Part shown: piece by piece, positions 34,822 through 42,957 of the stretch
Numbering within the stretch: position 1 is the first letter of the stretch
How the letters are laid out: every line of letters begins with the position of its first letter
Assembly (NCBI RefSeq): GCF_001766675.1
Contig: NZ_MJLT01000012.1
Coordinates: 124,001 to 188,000, forward strand
Origin: Arthrobacter sp. SW1
GTDB taxonomy: Bacteria; Actinomycetota; Actinomycetes; Actinomycetales; Micrococcaceae
Reading direction: 5' to 3'
Length of the DNA: 64,000 nucleotides
Made by a program: the position numbers and the translations under genes
Notes under the pieces: model-generated
Told to the model about the DNA's origin: nothing
The model's database searches: none
The model's input: the letters and a program-made list of their open reading frames with translations, nothing else

Positions 34822-35046
34822 ATGGCCAAGGAATCATTCGCCCAGCGGTTCATGCGCGCCACGGGACGGCTGCGCATCATCTTCGGCCCCGCCCACACCA
34901 GTTCGCTGGATCATGAAATGACCGAGGCGAACCAGGCCCTGCTGCGCCAGCGCCAGGTTGAAACCCTGCAGTGGGAAACCAAGCGCCGGGCGGACGGCAG
35001 CAGCTACGTTGTGCCGAAGGATCCGGGGGACCGTTCCCTGCGCTGA
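34822..35046 (+). CDS. 74-residue protein, sister of the next gene
   Basis: A small soluble basic protein. Its N-terminus has FAQRFMRATGRLRIIFGPAH, matching the next gene's LLDSFMHVTGRLQTVFGSAT in the F-M-x-x-T-G-R-L-x-x-x-F-G core. A helical middle and a C-terminal SYVVPKDPG follow. AGGGAG lies seven bases before ATG. Divergent from the MarR-like gene and sharing its palindrome, it may be under the same control. I do not recognise the family. Confidence 0.7.
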   Translation: MAKESFAQRFMRATGRLRIIFGPAHTSSLDHEMTEANQALLRQRQVETLQWETKRRADGSSYVVPKDPGDRSLR

Positions 35047-35151
35047 AAACTCCCTGCTCCGAAAACAGGGCCGGGCGTATCATTGAACCACTTGAACCAC
35101 TCGGGAACGGCGTGATTGCCGGGCCCCGCAGCGGGGAAGGAGGTGGATGTT

Positions 35152-35376
35152 GTGGGACGTTTGCTGGACAGCTTCATGCATGTGACCGGGCGTCTGCAGA
35201 CCGTATTCGGATCCGCGACCCAGGGTGATACCGATGCTCCCGTGGTTCACAAGCATGATGCCTACGAACAGGCCTCGGAAGAAGACCTGTCGCACTTTGT
35301 GGTCGAAACCGACGCAGAGGGCCATCACTACGCAGTGCGTGATGATCCCGGGCCGACTACTACCGATTACAGCTAG
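35152..35376 (+). CDS. 74-residue protein, sister of the previous gene
   Basis: Also 74 residues, but acidic. It shares the N-terminal core F-M-x-x-T-G-R-L and the C-terminal YAVRDDPGP, comparable with YVVPKDPG of its sister. The start is GTG 35152 after AAGGAGG; the frame is open upstream but the shared core begins here. The pair looks like a tandem duplication that diverged in charge. Function unknown. Confidence 0.7.
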   Translation: MGRLLDSFMHVTGRLQTVFGSATQGDTDAPVVHKHDAYEQASEEDLSHFVVETDAEGHHYAVRDDPGPTTTDYS

Positions 35377-35402
35377 GCAAAAGGGCCGGAGCGCCGCGAG
35401 CT

Positions 35403-35449
35403 GCTCCCCGTAAGCCGGGCTGAAAATTCACTTCCGACTTACGGGGAGC
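35403..35449. repeat. 12-bp inverted repeat between convergent genes
   Basis: GCTCCCCGTAAG at 35403-35414 is complementary to 35438-35449, with a 23-base loop. It sits between a plus-strand small gene and the end of the mes operon. Confidence 0.75.
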
Positions 35450-35453
35450 CTTG

Positions 35454-36017
35454 TCAGCCTTCGAGGCGGGAGTGTTCGCCCAGGCGGTGCCACGTACGGT
35501 TGTGGTAAACCAGCGCGTCACCGGGCTCGCCCGGCTGGGCGTCGCGTTCGATGTGCGATGTCAGCGCGCGTGCGACGACGATCGTCGATGTTCCGGCCTG
35601 CATCCGGTCGACCACCGCGCAACGCACCCAGGCACGGACATTGTCGAACACAGGCTCTCCGGTGCTCAGGCGCGTCCAGGACTGGGCCTGCGCGAAGCGG
35701 TCGATGCCACCGGTCGCACCCAGCTTCGCCACGTCGACGTCATGCACGTCGAGGAAATGCACGACGACGGTGGCGGCGCGTGAGAGGACATCGGAGGCCG
35801 AGGACAGCGCCGAGATCGAGAAGACGAGCAGCGGAGGTTCGGCGCTCACCGAAGCGACGGATGACGCGGTAAGGGCAACCGGCCCGTAACCAGCATCCGC
35901 CGAGATGACGGTGACGCCGCCGGGGTGCCCGCGGAAAAGGGCCTTGAAGTCATCGGCCGGCAGGTGCGGCGTCGAGGCGAGCTGGATCGCGTTGATCTGA
36001 GCGTCGACGTCCGTCAT
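35454..36017 (-). CDS. Flavin reductase-like protein of the mes operon
   Basis: The 187-residue protein is a split-barrel flavin reductase-like domain. FRGHPGGVTVISADAGYGPV, LTASSVASVSAEPPLLVFSI and LSRAATVVVHFLDV match the FMN-binding core, with an actinobacterial-like C-terminal VYHNRTWHRLG. It begins one base after the mesD stop, so coupling is tight. It may deliver reduced flavin for an oxygen-dependent step by MesX or MesD; that is an inference from gene order. Confidence 0.85.
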   Translation of the reverse strand: MTDVDAQINAIQLASTPHLPADDFKALFRGHPGGVTVISADAGYGPVALTASSVASVSAEPPLLVFSISALSSASDVLSRAATVVVHFLDVHDVDVAKLGATGGIDRFAQAQSWTRLSTGEPVFDNVRAWVRCAVVDRMQAGTSTIVVARALTSHIERDAQPGEPGDALVYHNRTWHRLGEHSRLEG

Positions 36018-36018
36018 T

Positions 36019-37059
36019 TCAGGCGCGTGCACCGGCGAGCTCCTCGCGGAGGATGGCCGCACCCGCGCTGAGTGCACTCAGCTTCTCCAGCGCGACGTGC
36101 CGGGGGAACGGCGCCATGCCGCAGTTCGTGCTGGGCACGAGTTTGTCGGCGTCGACGAATTCGAGTGCTTTGCGCAGCGTGTCAGCGACCTCTTCCGGCG
36201 TCTCAACCGCTTCATTGGCCACGTCGATGGCGCCGAGCATGACCTTCTTCCCGCGCACCAGCTCGACGACATCCAGCGGGACGTTGGAGTGGTGGGACTC
36301 CAGCGAGATGGTGTCGATGGAGGAACGCTGCAACAGCGGGAAGGACTTTTCGTAGTGGCGCCACTGGGCGCCGAGAGTTGCCTTCCAATCGTTGTTGGCC
36401 TTGATCCCGTAGCCGAAGCAGATGTGCACCACGGTCTCTACGCGCAGCCCCTCGCACGCGCGCTCCAGTGCGGCGACGCCCCAATCCGAGACCTCGTCGA
36501 AGAATACGTTGAACGCCGGCTCGTCGAATTGGATGATGTCGACGCCGGCCGCCTCGAGTTCCTTCGCCTCCTGGTTGAGGATGGTCGCGAATTCCCACGC
36601 CAGCTTCTCGCGGCTGCGGTAGTGCGCGTCATACAGGGTGTCGACCATCGTCATCGGGCCGGGAAGGGTCCACTTGATCGGACGGTCGGTGATCGAGCGC
36701 AGGAACGCAGCGTCCTCGACGAACACGGGCTTCTCCCGCTCCACTGCGCTGACGACGGTCGGCACGCTCGCGTCGTAGCGGTCCCGGATGCGCACGGTCT
36801 CGCGCTTTTCAAAGTCGACACCGCTGAGGTGCTCGATGAAGGTCGTGACGAAGTGCTGGCGGGTCTGCTCGCCGTCGCTGATGATATCGATGCCGCGACG
36901 GGTCTGCTCCTGGACGGCTGCGCGCATGGCATCCTGTTTGCCTTCGCGCAGCTCGGCGCCCTCGAGCTTCCAGGGCGACCAGAGGGTCTCCGGCTGGGCC
37001 AGCCAGGCGGGTTTCGGAAGGCTGCCGACAATCGAGGTCGGAAGAAGTTTGGGGGTCAT
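36019..37059 (-). CDS. mesD: MesD-type folate-independent methionine synthase (core MetE-like)
   Basis: The 346-residue protein is a catalytic MetE barrel without the N-terminal half of full MetE (about 750 residues). The zinc ligands of MetE are conserved: H212 and C214 (VHICFGYG), E254 (SLESHHS) and C313 (STNCGMAP). It opens LLPTSIVGSLPKPAWL. Adjacent DUF1852 makes it the MesD type, reported to make methionine without methyl-folate and to need MesX and oxygen. The start at 37059 has AAGGA upstream; ATG 37080, overlapping the mesX stop, is an alternative. Methyl donor unknown. Confidence 0.85.
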   Translation of the reverse strand: MTPKLLPTSIVGSLPKPAWLAQPETLWSPWKLEGAELREGKQDAMRAAVQEQTRRGIDIISDGEQTRQHFVTTFIEHLSGVDFEKRETVRIRDRYDASVPTVVSAVEREKPVFVEDAAFLRSITDRPIKWTLPGPMTMVDTLYDAHYRSREKLAWEFATILNQEAKELEAAGVDIIQFDEPAFNVFFDEVSDWGVAALERACEGLRVETVVHICFGYGIKANNDWKATLGAQWRHYEKSFPLLQRSSIDTISLESHHSNVPLDVVELVRGKKVMLGAIDVANEAVETPEEVADTLRKALEFVDADKLVPSTNCGMAPFPRHVALEKLSALSAGAAILREELAGARA

Positions 37060-37076
37060 TGCGGATCCTTCGGTGC

Positions 37077-38069
37077 TCATGCGACGGGGGTGGGGTAAGC
37101 GGCGGCCCACTGATCGAGCAACTCGCGGTTCGGGGCGATGAAGTGCTCCTCGGTGTACCTGCCCTGCGTGACGCCGAGCCGGCTGCGCTCCTCGCGGTCG
37201 TAGGAGATCAGCGTCCGCGAGAAATCCTGTGCGCCCAGGCTTGGCCGGTAGACAGCGGGGGCGGCGGAGTTCGCGTTGTAGATCTCGGGACGGTAGATCT
37301 TCTGGAACGTCTCCATGGTGCTGATCGTGCTGATCAGCTGGAGGTTGGTGTAGTCGGTCAGCAGGTCCCCGCGGAAGTAGAAGGCCAGCGGCGCGACGCT
37401 GCCCGGCGGCATGAAGTAGCGCACACGCAGCCCCATCTTGCCGAAGTACGCGTCGGTGAGGGAGTGGTCGTCCTGCTGGTACTCAAGGCCGAGAGCAGGG
37501 TGGCTGTTGCCCGTGCGGTGGTAGGTCTTGGACGTGGAGACGCTGATGCAGATCACGGGCAGCTGCGCGAAGCGCCGGCGGTAGGCCTCGGAATCGAGGA
37601 AGCGCTGGAAGAGGCTGCCGTGCAGGTTTCCGAAGTTTTCGGGCAGGGCAGGGGCGCCCGATCCGTCACTCGCGGCGGGCAGCACCACGCTGAAGTCGTA
37701 GTCGCGGACGTACGAGGAGAAGTTGTTGCCCACGATGCCGTGGCTGCGGGCGCCGGTCTTCCGGTCGACGATGCTTGTGTCGAGCACCTCGAGCAGGGGG
37801 AACTGCCGTTCCTCGCCGTCTGAAGTGAAGTGCACCCTGGCCGAGACGATCTCGAGCTCGAGGGCATAGCGGTCACCCTCCGGGTTGTCCCAGTGCGCGA
37901 GGGAGTTGAAGCGACGGTTGATCATCGTCAGGGCGTTGCGCAGGTTTTCCTGGCGGTTCTCGCCACGGGCCAGATTGGCGAAGTTCGTGGTGATGCGCGA
38001 GCTCTCGGAGGGCGTGTAGTCCTCGTTGAACGGGGTGGTGGTGATGCTGAAGGTGAATGCGTCTGCCAT
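37077..38069 (-). CDS. mesX: MesX, DUF1852 partner of MesD
   Basis: The 330-residue DUF1852 protein begins with FSITTTPFNEDYTPSESSRI and contains NFANLARGENRQENLRNALT, LAHWDNPEGDRYALELEI and SHGIVGNNFSSYVRDYDF. DUF1852 proteins are known to be needed with MesD for methionine synthesis in aerobic bacteria. The long open frame upstream is antisense to the LysR gene and is rejected; conserved sequence starts at 38069. No strong ribosome site precedes it. It is first in a three-gene operon. Confidence 0.85.
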   Translation of the reverse strand: MADAFTFSITTTPFNEDYTPSESSRITTNFANLARGENRQENLRNALTMINRRFNSLAHWDNPEGDRYALELEIVSARVHFTSDGEERQFPLLEVLDTSIVDRKTGARSHGIVGNNFSSYVRDYDFSVVLPAASDGSGAPALPENFGNLHGSLFQRFLDSEAYRRRFAQLPVICISVSTSKTYHRTGNSHPALGLEYQQDDHSLTDAYFGKMGLRVRYFMPPGSVAPLAFYFRGDLLTDYTNLQLISTISTMETFQKIYRPEIYNANSAAPAVYRPSLGAQDFSRTLISYDREERSRLGVTQGRYTEEHFIAPNRELLDQWAAAYPTPVA

Positions 38070-38192
38070 GGTGGCCAATCTGATGGTGAGGGGGGCCTGG
38101 GCTGGCCGTCCGAAGTCGATGAGTCCATCATGCAGCGCCTTCGCTGATATCAGGTAACTAGGCCTAACTATGGATTCGTATAGACTGAATCT
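38070..38192. promoter_or_regulatory. Divergent mesX/lysR control region
   Basis: The region is AT-richer than its flanks. TAGGCCTA (38159-38166) is a perfect palindrome, and GATTC-N9-GAATC (38173-38191) is an inverted repeat of the LysR type. TATAGA (38179-38184) lies nine bases before the lysR ATG with no ribosome site, so the lysR mRNA may be leaderless. Confidence 0.5.
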
Positions 38193-39134
38193 ATGGTTCA
38201 GAGCGTGAACGGCCTGACGCTGCAGCAGCTGCGCTATTTCATCACGGTCGCGGACGAAGGCTCGATCTCCGCTGCCGCCGATCTTCTCTACGTCGCGCAG
38301 CCGACCATGTCCGCGGCGATGAAGGAGCTCGAAGCCCGCTTGGGGCGCACGCTCCTTGTCCGCTCGGCAAGGGGAGTGGTGCTGACCGCTGATGGTGCGG
38401 AGTTCCTCGGCTATGCCAGGCAGGTCGTGGAACAGGTGGAACTTCTCGAGCAGCGTTACCTCGGCCGGCCGCCGTCCCGCCGCCTGCTTGGGATATCGAC
38501 GCAGCACTATTCGTTCGCCGTGGATGCGTTCGTCAGGATGGTCCAGGCGAGCGGTGCCGATGAGTACGAATTCTCCCTGCGCGAGACCCGTACCGAGGAG
38601 ATCATCGAGGACGTCCGCACACTCCGCAGCGAAATCGGCATCCTCTACCGGAACGACTTCAACCGGAAAGTCATCGACAAACTGCTTCGTGAGTCCCGGC
38701 TCGTGTTCCACCCCTTGTTCCTTGCCGATCCGCATATCTTCATCTCGCGTAGCAATCCGCTCGCATCCCGGCGGCGGGCGACTCTCGAGGACCTCGAAGA
38801 CCTCCCGCGGCTCACCTTCGACCAGGGGGCGAACAACTCGTTCTACTTCGCCGAGGAGATCCTCTCCACGCTTTCCAGCAAGCGCGACATCCGGGTCTCC
38901 GACCGTGCGACCATCTTCAACCTCATGATCGGCCTCGGCGGATACACGATCTCCACAGGCATCATCAGCGACGAGCTCGACCCGTCGATCGTGGCCATCC
39001 CGCTCGAGGTCGACGAACGCATCGAGATCGGCTGGATTGACCACGCCGCGGTTCCGCTGACGGAACAGGCACGGCGCTATCTCGCAGAGGTGCGGTCGGT
39101 CGTCACGGGCTTCGGGGTGGAACTGCTCGGTTAG
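38193..39134 (+). CDS. LysR-family regulator of the mes operon
   Basis: The 313-residue regulator has the LysR winged helix (about 8-67; LQQLRYFITVADEGSISAAA with SAAMKELEARLGRTLLVR) and a two-lobe effector domain. Divergent position places it as the regulator of mesX-mesD. An effector such as methionine, homocysteine or a sulphur metabolite is plausible but not shown. No ribosome site is seen before ATG 38193. A hairpin follows the stop. Confidence 0.85.
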   Translation: MVQSVNGLTLQQLRYFITVADEGSISAAADLLYVAQPTMSAAMKELEARLGRTLLVRSARGVVLTADGAEFLGYARQVVEQVELLEQRYLGRPPSRRLLGISTQHYSFAVDAFVRMVQASGADEYEFSLRETRTEEIIEDVRTLRSEIGILYRNDFNRKVIDKLLRESRLVFHPLFLADPHIFISRSNPLASRRRATLEDLEDLPRLTFDQGANNSFYFAEEILSTLSSKRDIRVSDRATIFNLMIGLGGYTISTGIISDELDPSIVAIPLEVDERIEIGWIDHAAVPLTEQARRYLAEVRSVVTGFGVELLG

Positions 39135-39154
39135 ACGCGCCTCGGTTAACGCGC

Positions 39155-39194
39155 CGAGGGCCTGGGCCGGTGGAATACCGGGCCCAGGCCCTCG
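39155..39194. terminator. Hairpin between convergent lysR and lysC
   Basis: 14-base perfect arms (39155-39168, 39181-39194) with a 12-base loop; no T-run. It may serve both convergent genes. Confidence 0.6.
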
Positions 39195-39226
39195 AGGCCC
39201 GATTCAATGAGCGGGCTAAGTTGCGG

Positions 39227-40573
39227 CTAGCGGCCGGTGCCGCCGTAAACGGTGGCTTCAGCTTCGCCGTCGAGCTCAAAGGCTGCGTGGATGGCGCGCA
39301 CGGCGTCGTCCAGCTTGTCAGCGCTGGTGACCACCGAGATGCGGATCTCCGAGGTGGAGATCATGTTGATGTTGATGCCGGCGTCAGAGAGCGCCTTGAA
39401 GAAGGTGGCAGAAACGCCCGGGTGGGAGCGCATGCCGGCGCCGATCAGGGACAGCTTGCCCACGTTCTCGTCGTATTCGATGCTCTCGAAGCCGATTTCC
39501 GGCTGGGCCGCCTTGAGGGCGGCGAGGGCGTCGGCGCCTTCCACGATGGGCAGGGTGAAGGAGATGTCCGTGTGGCCGGTGCCGTGGGTGGACACGTTCT
39601 GCACGATCATGTCGATGTTCGAGTGGGCATCGGCAATGACCTGGAAGATCGCCGCGGCCTTGCCGGGGATGTCCGGGACGCCGACAACGGTGACCTTGGC
39701 TTCGGACCGGTCGTGGGCCACGCCGGAGATGATTGGCTGCTCCAAGGCAACTCCCTCTTGAGTGGTGATCTTGTCATCGGCACCGGGCAGGACCCAGGTG
39801 CCTTCGTTCTGGCTGAATGAGGAGCGCACGTGCAGCGGCACGCCGAAGCGGCGGGCGTACTCCACGCAGCGCAGGTGCAGGATCTTCGCGCCGGAGGCGG
39901 CCAGTTCCAGCATTTCCTCGCTGGAAATGGTGTCGATCTTCTGCGCGGACGCAACCACGCGCGGGTCCGCGGTGTACACGCCGTCCACATCGGTGTAGAT
40001 CTCACAGACGTCCGCTTCGAGCGCGGCGGCCAGGGCGACGGCGGTGGTGTCCGAGCCGCCGCGGCCCAGGGTGGTGATCTCGTTGGTGTTGCGGCTCATC
40101 CCCTGGAAGCCGGCCACGATGGCGATGTGCTGCTTGTCCAGGGCGGTGCGGATGCGGTGCGGGTCGACGTCGATGATGCGCGCCTTGCCGTGGATGCCGT
40201 CCGTGATCATGCCGGCCTGCGATCCGGTGAAGGACTGGGCGGAGGCGCCGAACTTGTTGATGGCCATGGCCAGCAGGGCCATGGAGATGCGTTCGCCGGC
40301 GGAGAGGAGCATGTCCATTTCGCGGGCCGGTGCGGAGTCCGTCACCTGGGCGGCGAGGTCCAGCAGTTCATCGGTGGTGTCACCCATGGCGGAGACCACG
40401 ACGACGACCTCGTTGCCGGCCTGTTGCGCGTCGACCACGCGGCGGGCGACGCGCTGGATGCCTTCGGCGTCGGCCACGGAGGAACCGCCGAACTTCTGCA
40501 CGATCAGCTGTTTGGTCTTGGCAGGCTGCGCGGCCAGTTCTTCGCTTTTCACTTCGGTAGTGGGCATACTCAT
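39227..40573 (-). CDS. lysC: Aspartate kinase
   Basis: The 448-residue enzyme phosphorylates L-aspartate at the start of lysine, threonine and methionine synthesis. It shows [16 protein letters not shown], the substrate segment [16 protein letters not shown], and paired ACT domains at the C-terminus (about 290-440; [18 protein letters not shown] and [13 protein letters not shown]), the sites of feedback control. An internal start for a separate beta subunit is possible, as in related species. asd, often downstream, is not here. Confidence 0.95.
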   Translation of the reverse strand: MSMPTTEVKSEELAAQPAKTKQLIVQKFGGSSVADAEGIQRVARRVVDAQQAGNEVVVVVSAMGDTTDELLDLAAQVTDSAPAREMDMLLSAGERISMALLAMAINKFGASAQSFTGSQAGMITDGIHGKARIIDVDPHRIRTALDKQHIAIVAGFQGMSRNTNEITTLGRGGSDTTAVALAAALEADVCEIYTDVDGVYTADPRVVASAQKIDTISSEEMLELAASGAKILHLRCVEYARRFGVPLHVRSSFSQNEGTWVLPGADDKITTQEGVALEQPIISGVAHDRSEAKVTVVGVPDIPGKAAAIFQVIADAHSNIDMIVQNVSTHGTGHTDISFTLPIVEGADALAALKAAQPEIGFESIEYDENVGKLSLIGAGMRSHPGVSATFFKALSDAGININMISTSEIRISVVTSADKLDDAVRAIHAAFELDGEAEATVYGGTGR

Positions 40574-40828
40574 GCGCGCACCCTCACTGCATCACTTGGG
40601 GATTGAAACACCGGGCGCCCTATTTACGGCACGCCGGCGTAGCTTTATTTCGCCAGTTTATCGCCGTGTGTCCACGGCCCGGGAATTGTGACCAAATCTC
40701 GGCCACGCGATGGATAGGCGTGACCTGCGCCACGGCGTACGATCAACTCACGATGTGCCCTGCGGGCGCTGCGCCGCGCAGGTTCACCAAAGCAGTTCAA
40801 GCTCTGTAGGGGGACACAGAGGTGGATC
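40574..40828. promoter_or_regulatory. 255-bp divergent region between lysC and ABC genes
   Basis: The region carries the promoters of lysC and the exporter. No clear consensus boxes, attenuator or riboswitch could be made out. Confidence 0.3.
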
Positions 40829-41788
40829 ATGTCTGTTGCTGAAATACCTGAGGCCACCCGGGCGCCGCTCGCCTCCGGAGTTTCCGCGGTGGGTGTCTCC
40901 CGCCGCTTCGGTACCGTCCACGCCGTCGAGCATATGGACTTCGACGCGCCGTCCGGGCACGTGACCGCGCTGATCGGCCCCAACGGGGCCGGCAAGACCA
41001 CGCTGCTGCTCATGCTCGCTTCGCTGCTGCAACCGGACAGCGGAACCATCACTGTGGACGGCCTGGATCCCGCGGTGGACACGGCGGCCGTCCGGCGCCG
41101 GCTTGGCTGGATGCCGGACACGCTCGGCGTGTGGGAGTCCCTTACGGCGCGGGAGATCTTGGTCCAGATGGCGCGCTTCTACCGCCTGCCGAAGGCCGGG
41201 ATCGACGCCCGCGTGGCCGAACTCCTGGCCCTGGTGCGGCTGGAAGAACTGGCCGGGCAGCCCGCACGGGTCCTCTCGAAGGGCCAGCAGCAGCGGCTCA
41301 GCCTGGCCCGAGCCCTGGTCCACGACCCCTCCGTGCTGCTCCTTGACGAACCCGCAGCCGGCCTCGATCCCGGGTCCCGTGTGGAACTGCGGACCCTGCT
41401 GCGGAACCTCGCCGCCGCCGGGAAAGCCGTGGTGGTGTCCTCGCATGTGCTGAGCGAGCTCGACGAAATCGCAGATGGCGCCGTGTTCGTCAACCGCGGC
41501 CGGACCGTCAAGCACCAGACCGTGGAAGACGCCGCGAAACAGGGCCGGCGCTATGCCATCACCGCCCTGGACCCTGCCGCGCTGGCAGCCAAGCTCACGG
41601 AGATGGGGCTGGAATTCCTCCCCGGTACCGGCCGCAGGCCGTCCGTTTCGCTCATGCTGAACCACGACGACGGCGCTGCCGCCCTGTTGCGCGAACTGGT
41701 CACCTCGGGAATCGCCGTCGTGTCCTTCGGTCCGGCGAGCGGGGCCCTGGAAGAGACGTACATGAACCTCGATACGGAGCGGAAATGA
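40829..41788 (+). CDS. ABC transporter ATP-binding protein
   Basis: The 319-residue protein has Walker A GPNGAGKTT, signature LSKGQQQRLSLARAL, and Walker B VLLLDEPAAGLDP, with a C-terminal tail typical of ABC-2 exporters. The start follows AGAGGTGG. The ATGA overlap with the next gene couples it to a permease. It probably powers export of a lipid, drug or peptide. Confidence 0.9.
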   Translation: MSVAEIPEATRAPLASGVSAVGVSRRFGTVHAVEHMDFDAPSGHVTALIGPNGAGKTTLLLMLASLLQPDSGTITVDGLDPAVDTAAVRRRLGWMPDTLGVWESLTAREILVQMARFYRLPKAGIDARVAELLALVRLEELAGQPARVLSKGQQQRLSLARALVHDPSVLLLDEPAAGLDPGSRVELRTLLRNLAAAGKAVVVSSHVLSELDEIADGAVFVNRGRTVKHQTVEDAAKQGRRYAITALDPAALAAKLTEMGLEFLPGTGRRPSVSLMLNHDDGAAALLRELVTSGIAVVSFGPASGALEETYMNLDTERK

Positions 41789-42951
41789 GCAAGGCGGCAG
41801 AGACTCTCCCGGGCCCCGCACCGGTTCCCGGACAGGCTCCGGGGCGCGGCGCCGTCGCCGGCTATCTTGGCGGCATCCGCGACGTGGTGGTGCTGGAACT
41901 GAAGCAGCGGCTGCGTTCGCGCGGCTGGTACATCATGCTGGCGGTCTGGCTGGTGCTGATTGCCCTGGTCACGGCGATTACCTGGGCGGGGTGGAACGCG
42001 GCCATGGAGTCCCGCGCCGTGATGCCCGTGCCTGACGGCATGCCGGAACCGCAGGGACCGGGTTCGGCGATCTTCGAGGTGGTGCTGGCCTTCGTGCTGC
42101 TTTTCGCCCTGCTCGTGGCGCCGGCGCTCTCCGCCAACGCCGTCAACGGGGACCGTGCAGGCGGCACGCTGGCCATCCTGCAGGTCACGCTGCTCACGCC
42201 CGGGCAGATCCTGTGGGGCAAGTTCTGCGCGGCATGGCTCGTGGCCATCGCGTTCCTGGCGGCCAGCACGCCGTTCCTGGTATTCGCGGTGCTCCTGGGC
42301 GGGCTCTCTGCCGGGCACATCCTGGTTTCACTGCTGATGCTCGTGGTGGAAGTGGCCGTGATCTGCGCGATCGGCGTCGGGATTTCGGCGCTTGCCGGGC
42401 GTCCGCTGTTCTCGATCGTGGTGACGTACCTGGCCGTGGCCGCGCTGGTGGTGGGTTCGTTGATCGCCTTCGGCCTGGGCGTCCAGCTGACCCGGGGAAC
42501 GGTCTTGGCCAACCAGCCCGTGTACCCGTCCATGGAGTTCGGTCCGGGGAGCGCGCCGGGGCCTTTCAATCCTGAATACACCTGCGAAGGGCCGCTCGTG
42601 GAGCAGGAGGCGTTCCACACGGAACGGGTGGCCTGGCTGCTGGCAATGAACCCCTACGTGGTGGTGGCCGACGCCATCCCGTACCCGGAACGGACGGCGC
42701 CGGTCTACTACTATTCCGGCGGCATGATCGAAAACATCAGCCAGGGTGCCCGCTCGGCGATCGCCGGACCAGACGGCACTTACACCTGTGCCAACGGCCA
42801 GGTGCAGCCGCAATACCTTGGACAAAGCACACCGCTGTGGCCGCTCGGCCTGACCCTGCAGGTGGCGCTGGCCGGACTGCTGCTGTGGCTCGGCTGGCGC
42901 TCGCTGGTCACTCCCGCCCGGCACCTGGCTGTGGGCACGCGAATCGCCTGA
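41785..42951 (+). CDS. ABC-2 type exporter permease
   Basis: The 388-residue protein has about six membrane helices. A conserved loop RAGGTLAILQVTLLTPGQIL after helix 2 is the ABC-2 coupling region. An outer loop has YTCEGPLVEQEAFHTERVAW, which resembles a loop in the next gene. It overlaps the ATPase gene by four bases. Substrate unknown. Confidence 0.85.
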   Translation: MSKAAETLPGPAPVPGQAPGRGAVAGYLGGIRDVVVLELKQRLRSRGWYIMLAVWLVLIALVTAITWAGWNAAMESRAVMPVPDGMPEPQGPGSAIFEVVLAFVLLFALLVAPALSANAVNGDRAGGTLAILQVTLLTPGQILWGKFCAAWLVAIAFLAASTPFLVFAVLLGGLSAGHILVSLLMLVVEVAVICAIGVGISALAGRPLFSIVVTYLAVAALVVGSLIAFGLGVQLTRGTVLANQPVYPSMEFGPGSAPGPFNPEYTCEGPLVEQEAFHTERVAWLLAMNPYVVVADAIPYPERTAPVYYYSGGMIENISQGARSAIAGPDGTYTCANGQVQPQYLGQSTPLWPLGLTLQVALAGLLLWLGWRSLVTPARHLAVGTRIA

Positions 42952-42957
42952 GCCGGC

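Noticed and set aside
38070..39044. N-terminal extension of mesX reaching back across the LysR gene
   Set aside because: The extension is antisense to the LysR coding sequence and lacks similarity; DUF1852 sequence begins at 38069.
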